NCBI RefSeq assembly: GCF_932276165.1
Contig: NC_064005.1
Coordinates: forward strand, 4,774,001-4,838,000
Direction: 5' to 3'
Length of the DNA: 64,000 nt
Origin: Plutella xylostella
Lineage: Eukaryota; Arthropoda; Insecta; Lepidoptera; Plutellidae
Shown in pieces: positions 35,836 through 47,800 of the stretch. The translations under genes were made by a program, and so were the position numbers. The notes beneath the pieces were generated by a model. It saw only the letters and a program-made list of their open reading frames with translations. It searched no databases and had not been told where the DNA came from. The number at the start of each line of letters is the position of its first letter. The first letter of the stretch is position 1.

Positions 35836-38800
35836 CTGCAATTATAGTTTAAACATTCTATAGAGAATAATTATTGATGATGATAGGTTAATAAGTAAAA
35901 GTAAGCATAATAGTTGATACATTTTCAAGCATGCATCATTTCATGCAAAAATAAAATAATTCATAACTTCTCTCACCTCAAACACCATTTTTGATTTTGT
36001 ATTCTTTCATAAATGCACTGTCATAGACTCATATAGCACCATGCAAACGAAAGGGGAAAATAATAAGTTAAAGTAAAATCACAAACAATTAGATACTGAC
36101 AACCATTTATTATCTACAATATTTACATTAAATTTTAACAAAGTTAGTTTATTAGTTCCTACCTCAACGACTCAGTTCGAATAATGATTATTTTTATGTG
36201 AGTTCATCATATAACATGGAAACCAAATCATAAAGTATCCATCATCTTAATCATTAACCACACCTGCACCGTATAATATAAACAGAGCCGAAGCATACAT
36301 CGATTACCTACCTACAGTCTTTTTACCGGTGTTAGTTAGATCTAATGGTAAAGAAATAAAAATAAATAGATAAAAAGCTATTTAAACTTATAATATAACA
36401 ATGTTCCCGAAACACTTGGTAAATAAATAAAGAAAGTTGCAAGCAGTGCAACTGGCCGTTAAGAAAAAAGAAAAATTAAAACATAATAAAATTGTGCATA
36501 TTTCCCGAAAAAGTTTTGAAATAACAAAGAATTTTGCAAGCTGTGCAACAACTGGCCGCTTAGAAAAACGAAACATAAAAGTACATGCAAAGAGTTCTAG
36601 CTACTGTAAGAGGTTAAAGGTGGAACCTGTTCGGGCTTGCGCTTGTTGCTGGGCGTCAGCTGCGCGAAGGTCTGCAGCACTGGGTAGGAGTCTGTGACGT
36701 CATCCGGCAGGGGAGCGTTGCCTTCGCGACTCAGAAGTGCTGTCAGGAGACCGGCGGAGCGCGCCGCTTCCGCTTCTGGAAATTACAATATAAAACTGTT
36801 TACTGTCTTTATATGGTTGTAATGGTTGTATAGCAGTCTCTGCGACGACTACGACTACCGTTTCGTGGCTGTCAATAGTTGGCCATCATTGGTCATACCA
36901 AGGAAAACAAGGATTAACGGTGGTAAAATAGTGTTTTGAGAAATGCATTACGTATTTAACCAACCTAAACGACTAGGAAACGCGGCGATGACGGGACAAG
37001 AGTCATATCCGAACTTTTAACATTAGCTATTTTAGCATTAAGAAAATAGTGATAGAATGAGGAAGCAGTGGCCAGGCGCTCCTCTGGAGAGGCCTATTTC
37101 GAACAGTGAATGACTATTGTACAATGTAGTTACCTTCTTCGGACACAATTCTACAATTCTTCGGAATTTAATTAAGTAACTTTGTAAGTAAGTAATGTTT
37201 TTAGTAAGGAAAACATCGTAAGGAATCCCAAATATCTAGATTTAGCACATGTAAATGTGTGAATCCATAAACCCGCAGTACAAGCAGTGGAACCATTGTG
37301 GAGGGAAATGGGTCAAGCAAGGAACCCCGTTTGGACCTTGGGGATATGCACAAAGGTTCAATTACCCCAAAGCAGAATAAACCTACCAGTGGCGATTGAT
37401 AAGTTATTTGTAGGGGAAGGTGTCATAAAAATACAGCTATTTTAGCATTAAGAAAATAGTGATAGAATGAGGAAGCAGTGGCCAGGCGCTCCTCTGGAGA
37501 GGCCTATTTCGAACAGTGAATGACTATTGTACAATGTAGTTACCTTCTTCGGACACAATTCTACAATTCTTCGGAATTTAATTAAGTAACTTTGTAAGTA
37601 AGTAATGTTTTTAGTAAGGAAAACATCGTAAGGAATCCCAAATATCTAGATTTAGCACATGTAAATGTGTGAATCCATAAACCCGCAGTACAAGCAGTGG
37701 AACCATTGTGGAGGGAAATGGGTCAAGCAAGGAACCCCGTTTGGACCTTGGGGATATGCACAAAGGTTCAATTACCCCAAAGCAGAATAAACCTACCAGT
37801 GGCGATTGATAAGTTATTTGTAGGGGAAGGTGTCATAAAAATACAGTGTCCCACGAAAGTTTTTTTTTCGCGAATTTCAAACTTCGTTGAACAGAAACTT
37901 CAACCCCTTTCGGCTTAGTAGACTTTTTGCAATACCCTGTAAGTATACAACATCTCACAACATGTTATAAGATTTCTCTGTGATAAAAATCCCCCTCTCT
38001 TCTATCCAGAAAATTGTGCAGCAGCACCCACTCATAAAAACCAAACTCACCTTTCAAAATATCAGTCAGGAACAGAACCTCCTCGGGCTTGCATGCGATC
38101 TGCTCGACTATCTTCGTGTAGCTGGCGGCCTCCTGCTTGGCCCCCACCGCGGTGTCGAAGTGGCCGTCGATGTACTTGAGGAGGTCCCCGGCGAGGGACT
38201 GGCCGAACAGCAGCTTCTGAGCTTGCACCGAGCCGGATGAATAGATGTAGACTTTCTGCCCTTCTACTGAGTGCCATTGCTCGAGCGCCGCTAGCACGTC
38301 GTCGTAGACGCTGGAAGGAGGTGGCAGGCGGGTTTAGTGGTATGTATTTTTATTAGGGGTTATTTATTGTGTTTCAAAATAAGGGTTGGAAAGAGCTGAA
38401 GATGCTGAATGAGACGTTTGTTGTTTGTGGATTTTGTACAGAAACAAATTAACCATATAACGGACGATTGTTCCTGTTGTGTCGTGGCGGGCTTAATCGA
38501 GTCTTTACGCAGAAACGTACAGTGTGGGCAGCAAGCTTTGCATGATTAATAATAATGATATTAAGAAAGAAGTGTGAGATTTTCAGTCATGCATGATACA
38601 GAGACATAATATAAGTACACAGATATTGATAATCATAAAACACTTACTGTCCCTTGATGTCGCCGTTGTCATACCCCTGCTTCCAGATGAGTCCCTGCAG
38701 AGTCTTGAGTGGCGCCACCTTGCGGTCCGCGCCCATCAGCCACTTGACGTTGTTCACCAGACCCTCGATCTGGTCTTCCTTGGACGCATCCTGGAAAACC

Positions 38801-41800
38801 GAAAGAAATATTTATAAGCACCAGTTACAGTTAGATTTAGATCATCATCATCATAACCCATCACATACCCACTGCTAGGGCTCAGGTCTCCTTCCAATAA
38901 AGGAAGGGCCTAAAGACCTAGTTGTGCTAACTACATTGCCGTAAAACCAAGTTAAACCATAGTTCACTATACTAGATATCGCCACTTCGCCAATCGACGA
39001 AAGTCGAAAGGGTGACTAGACTAGACAATAACTGTAATACTAACGCCTACAAACACTGCCGTGCTTTCCTATTGATGTGTTCCACCCAGAGTAAAACTCA
39101 ATCAATTCAGTAAAATCAATTTATGTTTTGATTTTTTTTAGAAGATAGATAGGTAGATGACTAATTCTGTGTAATCTTATCGGGCCTATTCCGGTTATTA
39201 TAAAGATAATCTTTAGAAATTAACTAAGATATAGGCATCATCATAACCCATCACATACCCACTGCTAGGGCTCAGGTCTCCTTCTAATAAAGGAAGGGCC
39301 TAAAGACCTAGTTGTGCTAACTACATTGCCGTAAAACCAAGTTAAACCATAGGTCACTGTACTAGAAATCGCCACTTCGCCAATCGACGAAAGTCGAAAG
39401 GGTGACTAGAATAGACAATAACTGTAATACTAGCCTACAAACACTGCCGTGCTTTACTATTGATGTGTTCCTCCCCGAGTGAAACTCAATCAATTTAGTA
39501 AAATCAATTTATGTTTTGATTTTTTTTAGAAGATAGATATACCTATCCATCTTCTAAAAGGTAGATGACTAATCCTGTGTAATCTTATCGGGCTTATTCC
39601 GGTTAAAATAAAGATAATCTTTAGAAATTAACTAAGATATAGGCAATTTTAACTCTAAAAAGGGGAAAATATCTATTTATACTCTCGACTGACGAATGGT
39701 CATAATCTAGATCGCTAGGAGATAGATCGCCACATTGCAAGCTATACCATTTCTAGTCGTCAACAAAAACTACAATTTCCATACTATAGTCGCAGAAACT
39801 AAAGCTGTCAAGACCTATTTTATATTTCGACGACTTCAGCCCATTCACACCAGTACGAATCGTCGCTGACGGATCAAGTGTGAACAAGTCCTTAATTAAA
39901 AAACAGCACAAACCTCAGCAGGGATCTTGACGACGCCGTCGACCTTGTTCTCCTCATCCTCTAGCGACAGCTTCCTGAGCGCGGCGGCGGCCTCCTTCAC
40001 CTCCGCCGTCTCCCACTGCGCCTCTAGGTACTGCTTCACGTGCGCCGAGGCATACGGGAACAACTTGTCCTGGAAATGTATTGGTATGTGTAAACCGGGC
40101 TTAAATAGTGATCTGTGATAGGCCGGTGTTCAGTAGGACTTCTGGATGGAAAGAATGCTCACGACTGTAATCCCCGAACCCCCGAAGGGAGTCAGTGGTG
40201 ACTCGCAAGCGTGCCATCCGCTTTTCGCTGTCCATTTGTACTCATGTGATAGGTCAAGCCGTATCGCCGTAATTGAATGAGTACACATTAACTCCCTTAT
40301 TCATAGAAAAGTTACAGAACGTTTTAGCTAATTAACTGTTTTGTCCCTCACTGACAGAGAACAATTTGTTTTTTATTCGATTAAGCTTTTTAATGTGTTC
40401 ATCGTGAAATGGCACCACATCTAACTCCTATAACTGCATCACATCTACAGACGACGTCCAGACCAGAGTAGTTGACGTTAGATGTCTGCCTATAGTTATA
40501 AGCAGATATCTAACGCACAGTTCAATTAAATGAAGGCATTTGTGATGCAAAACGCATCGCGCCCATCAGACTGTTCAATCAATAAGATGCTCATAACCCA
40601 GATTGACTGTTGGCGAGGACCCAAATCAATCAGTACCTGCCCCTATGCACTGACGCAAATAAAACCTGTGCTCTACTTACTATCACGGCCATGAACTTTT
40701 TCAAATCGTAGGTACATAAAATCGTGCGTAGACGCATTTCAGCTGCTGCAATTTATTTCTATTGCAATCGTGTCTGCTGCACCTGAACGTGACATGATGG
40801 TGTGAATGAGAGCTGCTCCAGCTCTCATTCGTGAGGCCGTGGGTTCGAATCCTGACGTGCATCAATAAATTCTTTAGAAATAAGGAATTTAAGTGCCCTG
40901 GGCTGGACCATCTTTGGCATAAAAATATGTATATCATCAGAAATGGCCATATCCAAATTCGGGAGAGATCCAGGTTAAAGAACATATAAAAATAAGTCTC
41001 TCATTCACCCAAAGGTTGCCTGGAAGAGATCGCTTTTAGCGATAAGGCCGCCTATTGTGCTTACTCCTTTTGTTATTTAATGTATGTTGTGTGTTTTGTT
41101 CAATAAAGTTATATTGTATTGTATTGTAAAAATTGTTCCGGTGTATGTCGTGTTTTGTGAAAGTTACAACTGGATGAAATAAAGTAAGTAATTTAGGTTT
41201 GTTGGCACGCGATTCGGGTCACACACCTACGACGTCCAATTTGTATCTGCAGGGAGCAGCCAATGAATGTCAATCCAAACTAAATAGTATCCTTGATAAC
41301 ACAAAACAAAGAGATAAAACATTATCTCGTCGTAAGGTATGTATGTACTTATTTCAGTTCGTAAAACTTTTTTTAATTCACCGTAAAAATTAGGTTTCGT
41401 CTCAATCATCGTTAAAATTACTTGGGGCTCAACGCAAATTATCCGAACAGAACGAGAATGTTTTAGTTTGTATAGCAATACACATAGTTGATGATAATTT
41501 TTCTAACATAACATGCTCTGAAAGCAGCATATTAGGTATTAGCCAAAAAAATATATTGCATATTGGATAACAATGTAGTATAAAGTTCTATGTTCGAACA
41601 GAGATGGCTCCGGAATTTCTTGCCCGTAGAATATAAGAGCCCTTTCCGAAGTGGAGGAGATTAGTGAACCCCAAGCATGGTCACTCCACCTCAAAGGCTG
41701 CAGATACGAAGTCAGTTACGAGCCGTTAGGTTACATTCATCTTCCATTACGTCTCGGTTCTCTTCCTTCAAGCCCTAAATGCAAAGACTACTCGTCCGTT

Positions 41801-44800
41801 TCCCTCATCTTACCAAACACATCTATTATTTGTACCTATGAAGTAGAAGATGCCAATCTACTTTTTAAAATGCAACGAATTCGCATGGATACGCTCGCAA
41901 TTACAACCCTGAAGTACTTATTAGCATATCCTGCGAATTACAACCGTCTGGTAGACGACAAGGCAACCTTGAATCTGCGAGGAAAATACAGGGCGGGCAG
42001 TGTGTTCCTAGCTACCTGTGGCTACCCACCTAGCCTGTTTAGGTAGAGACCAGGTAGGCATGTGTTGGTGAAATTGCATTTAAGATGCAAGGCTATGGGT
42101 GAACGGCCGGGCCCGGAGGCCGGCGAGTCTCCAAACCGGATAGCTAGACGTCGATGTCGCGGCTCGACCGAAACCCATAAAGTCCGAATTGTTCGTTACG
42201 TTTAAAATCGCTCCAGAATTCGAACATTTCCCTCTAATAATTTACGCATTGGTAAAGTTGTATAGTATAAGCCAAAAGAGGGTCACTTAGGTGACCATAA
42301 TACACCAGAATTATAACAGATATTGTAGGTAATTTGCAGATGCAAAATTTCAATTTGTTAGATAAACGGAAAAGCTGGTATTTTATAGCTGGTTAGCCAA
42401 AAATTAAAAATGACGATAAAAAGTGGCTACACTTAATTTTGGTATACATAGATGGGTTCCGCTCATCTCGCATAATCTTTATTGACCAAAACTCATTTCG
42501 CATAACTCGTATGGTCTAAACTTTTTTGGCCATCACTTTGCCTAGACTTATGTGGCATAAGGCTCGTTTCGTCTAAAACTCTTTAGGCACAATCTTTAAA
42601 CACCTAAGTTTCGTTTGCTCAAATTTATGTTCGTCTATACCAGCTATACTCAAACTGCGGCCCGCGGGCCGCATGTGGCCCGCCGGGCCTTTATCAGTGG
42701 CCCGCGTGCCATGAGAGATAATAGAGAATATACATTCTGTGTAAAAAGTATCGGGATTAAGTATATCCATAAAACAAAAAAAATGTTTGTTATTCATCCA
42801 AATTTATTTTATCACCTTTTAAGTTTGCTCCTTCAGAAACGATACACATACGCCAATGAATTATACAATCATCGCATTTTTTTAAACGCTGTTTTCAGAG
42901 TTGTGTTTAGTACTCGCGGCGATTTTTCCTTATTGTCTTCTATCGATTGTTAGTTAAAGTCATGTTGACTCTTGACTGTTTTCTTTGACTATCGTGGTGT
43001 TCTATTGATTGAAAACAGTGCCTCGAAGTGGTAATTTGAGTTTAGGAAAAAAAGAGGCTAGAGCCGTGAGCTGCAGCCATATCTGGTTAATGTGGTGGAT
43101 GCTCAATGGTAATGATGATCCTTGTGCGAAAGGCGCGATATCGTGGTGAAAAATCTTTTCTCGAATGTTTTTCCACAAATCTGGCCTTCTTCGTCGAATT
43201 TGCTGTATTAAATTCTACATAACCCGCAAATAAAATTCTTTTTGTTTGACTTTCTGGCAAGAATTCCGAGTGCACGACACCACAATTTTTTTTATTTTAT
43301 TGATCTAATACCGATACTTTTTACACAGAGTAGTATATGCATGTTGAATAAAAATATATAAAAGAAATGTGTTTTTTCATATTATTATTCGATAGTTTAC
43401 ATCGGTTTATAGTTTTATTATAATAGTTAGAAAACAATTTCCTTGCGGCCCGCGACACCATGACTTAAACGTGTGTGTGGCCCTTATATAAAAAAGGTTG
43501 AGTACCAATGGTCTATACCTATGTATAATCTTGTTTCTCGTAATGTTATCTTAATAAATAATACATTCAGGCCCTGTTTCACAATGTCTGGTTAGTAGCC
43601 ACTAACCAGACATTGTGAAACAGGGCCTGAAGTAGTAGTAGGTAGCCACCTGTGAGATAAAATACATGCTGTCACTCTCTGTTATTATTTTTTTGACAGT
43701 GACAGCATGTGTTTTATCTTATAGGTAGCCACTAGCCAGACATTGTGAAACAGGCCCTCAGTATGTAGTAAATGTACAAATTGTAGTATTTTTCTCCTAC
43801 ATCCCGAAAATCACGATATTGTATGTGGGATGTGAGAATGGAACGTTATGACTTGAGTAGAAAGGAACGTAAGGTGAGTGAGTGAAAGGACCGGAAGAGC
43901 GAGACAGAATGAAGGAGACGAAAAAAAGATGGAAGACTGATTAGGCGCGTTGCTATTTAATAAATTTTTAAAAAGAGTTTAAAATAAAGCTTCGGTACTT
44001 AAACTGTATCTAAAAGTGTTTGTTCTTGACCACCGATCCCACAAATTTTGGGGGCTCGTCCGGGATTTGGTCAAAAACAGAAAAACGACGGACGACGCAA
44101 CGACGAAGCACGTGCCCTAACCAACAAGACGAAGACGAAAATTTTTCATTTTGTGTTTTTACGACGACAAAACCAAAATGACCGGCAGAGAAAGGACGAC
44201 CACGACGACGACCACCACGGATCCGACGGCTACGTACCTCGACGGCATGTTGAGTCTGAATAAATTCGACGGCGAAGACGACACCTACTCGTCAACAAAA
44301 TGGGCCGAGGACATCGAAGACAACTCTGAAATATTCAGTTGGACGCCGCAACAAAAACTTATTATAGCCCGAAGATCACTATCAGGTACCGCAGCACTGT
44401 GGCTGAAGACAGAGAAAGTTTTCAAGACGTTTGAGGAACTGAAGACGGCCCTCCAAAAGGAATTCCCCGACAGCATTAACACCAAAGAAATGCACGAGTT
44501 AATGTCAGCTCGTAAGAAGCAGCCCAGTGAGACCTATCACCAGTACATGCTCGTCATGAAAGAAATGGGTAAGAGAGCAAAGTTCCCTGATTATGTATCA
44601 ATACAATACATAATAGAAGGCATCAAGGACGCGGAGGTGAATAAAACAATCTTGTACGGCTCTACGACGTATCCCGTCCTGAAAGAAAAACTTAAACTAT
44701 ACGAGCAGATGAAGGAAAAGGCGGCAACAGCGGCAGCATCTTCAAGAGAGACGACGACGAGCGAGCGGACAAGGAGGCAGCCTGCAGCAGTCCAGCCATC

Positions 44801-47800
44801 CCAGAGAAGTCCTGCTATAAGATGCTTCAACTGTGGAGAAATGAACCATGCATCGCGAGAGTGTCCATATAAGAATCGTGGCATGAAGTGCTTCAAGTGC
44901 AATGAGTTCGGCCATATTTCGTCGGCGTGCGGTCATTCAACATGGCATCAAACTCAACCGAACTTCCGGCGGCGGGAATCACAATTTCCAGCGCAAGTTG
45001 GTCAAGTTGGCAGCACTGGAGGCGAGAGACCCGAGCGACATCTGGCGGCGTCACAGGACATACGGAAACGCGCCATGTTTACGAAGGAAGCGGACATGAC
45101 ATTGACAGATTTGACAGATGAAGACCAAAGACTAGGTACAATTTCAAGACGTAAACAAACAAGCATGGAAGTCGAACGACAACAAACCGACGAAAAAGTT
45201 GAAAATAAACGATGAATGGTTCGAAGTATTAATCGACACGGGTGCAGAAGTAAATCTCATGACGGAAGACGCATACAAGAAGATAGGAAGCCCTGAATTA
45301 ACCTGCGAAAAGTTATTGTTGTGTGGACTTGGACTTGTAAACATTCAAAGTCGTGGAAAAGTTTTAATCAATGTTTCTATGGATGGACAGTATTATAGTG
45401 TTACTTTTCATGTTATGCCGAATGAAAGTATGCCGTATGATGTGATAATTGGGCAAGAGTTTTTGAAAGATGTGACTTTGGTGATGAATGAGGGAAGTGT
45501 GTTTTTCTGTTCGAAAGGAGAAGAATGGTTGGGTAAAATAATGTGTGTTTCTTCTGTTATAGATACAATTGGCTGCCATGAGTATGAACAAGAGTTGTTG
45601 GACATAGTGGACCAGTATAACCCTAAACAAATCAAGGATGTGCCACTACAACTTAAAATTGTTTTGAAGGATGACATTCCAGTGTCTCAACGACCAAGGA
45701 GATTGTCATTGGCTGAGCAGAAACTAGTGGAACAACAGGTAACTGAATGGTTACAAGACGGTATCATTCAGGTGAGTTTTTCAGACTATTCCAGTCCAGT
45801 AGTGTTGGTAAAGAGGAAAGACGGACGTTTAAGACTATGTGTTGACTACAGGCTGATTAACAGGAAGATTGTTAGAGACGAGTATCCTCTACCGATCATA
45901 GAAGACTTGATAGACAAGCTGCAGCCGGCAAGAGTATACAGTGTGATTGACTTAAAGGATGGATTTTTTCATTTAAAGGTCGAGCCATCATCGGTGAAGT
46001 ACACAGCCTTTGTAACTCATCAAGGACAGTATGAATTCTTGCGTGCTCCCTTTGGATTGTCAATATGCCCAAAGTATTTCATGCGATTTGTGTCAATTAT
46101 CTTCATGAAACTGATAGCCGAGAATAAAGTTGTGATATTCATTGACGATTTGTTAATTCCAGCTGCTGATGAGAAAGAGGGTATCGAAAGACTTAAAGAA
46201 GTACTAGCTGTAGCCGAGGAGTATGGACTCCAAATCAACTGGAAGAAGGCAAAGCTGTTATGCCGTGAAGTGGAGTATCTCGGTCATGTGATTGGAAATG
46301 GAGAAGTGCGACCTTCATCCGACAAAACTGATGCTGTTATGAAGTATCCAGAACCTCGAACCGTAAAGCAGTTGCATAGCTTTGTGGGACTGACGTCGTA
46401 TTTCCGCAAGTACATAGAAAACTATGCTCAGATTGCCATGCCGCTAACAGAGTTGTTAAAGAAGGACAAAGAATTTGAATTTGGTGAAGAGCAAAGAGTG
46501 GCATTTAACGTGCTGAAGGGAAAACTGAGTAGCCAACCAGTTCTAAAGATATTTAACCCAACATTACCAATAGAACTGCACACGGACGCTTCCTGTATTG
46601 CATACTCAGCAATACTTCTGCAAAGATATGACAATGGACTTCACCCAGTTCACTATATGAGCAAAAAGACGAATGACGCAGAGAAGAAATACTCAAGCTA
46701 TGAGTTGGAGGCTCTAGCCATAGTAGAAGGAGTAAAGAAGTTCAGGCACTACTTGTATGGATCACACTTTAAGATTGTTACAGATTGTCAGGCGTTCGAA
46801 CTAACCTTAAAGAAGAAGGATTTGACAACCAGAGTGGCAAGATGGGTCTTGCTATTGGATGAATATGATTATGAGATTGAGCACCGACCAGGCAGCAAGA
46901 TGAGGCACACAGATGCATTGAGCCGCATAGCATGTGTGACAAATGTCAGCGAACAGATAAGACAAGCACAGCAACAAGACGATGGACTGAATGCAATCAT
47001 GAACATTCTGAAAGAAAAACCATACGAGGACTACATGTTAGATAATGGTATGCTGTATAAAGGAGAAGATAAATGTTTAGTAATACCCAGAAGTATGGAG
47101 CATGACATCATTAAGAAAATACATGAGCGAGGACATTTTGGGAAGAGGAAAATGCTAGAGTTGCTAAATAAAGACTATTACATGAAGAATGTTAACAAGA
47201 AGATTGAGGATTTCATTGTGGGTTGTATTCCCTGCCTTTTAGCAACAAAGAAGGAAGGTAAACAGGAAGGATTTCTGAACAGCATTGAAAAGGGCGGTCT
47301 ACCATTGGACACTCTGCACTGTGACCATATTGGACCATTCCTGGAGACTAAGAAGAAGTATAACTACATATTAACTGTCATAGACGGTTTCACCAAGTTT
47401 GTATGGCTATTTCCAACCAAAGGAACAACAAGTGCTGAGACGATTCATAAGCTACTCATTCTGCAGCAGACATTTGGAAATCCACGTCGTTATATTACAG
47501 ACAGAGGATCCTGCTTCACCAGTCATGACTTCAAAGAATACTGTGAAAGAGAAGAGATACAGCATGTGTTGATAACCACTGGAGTTCCACGGGCGAACGG
47601 ACAAGTCGAGAGAGTTCACCGAACTCTGATAGCTGTTCTTACAAAGATGTCTATCGCAGAGCCAGGACTATGGTATAAGCATGTAAGCCGTGTACAGATG
47701 GCTCTGAACAGCACATTCCAAAGAAGTATCAATACAAGCCCATTTGAATTGCTTGTTGGCACAAAGATGAGATGCAAAGAAGATATAGAAATCTACGACT

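Noticed and set aside
34496..35863. Long Ser/Thr-rich open frames on the plus strand (253 and 200 codons)
   Set aside because: They are the antisense of Enoph1 exon 6; Glu/Lys-rich codons on one strand give Ser/Leu/Phe-rich open frames on the other. No splice or family support.
41651..42046. 131-codon plus-strand frame as an exon or gene in Enoph1 intron 1
   Set aside because: Non-ATG start, mixed composition, no family resemblance, and no splice signals consistent with the frame.
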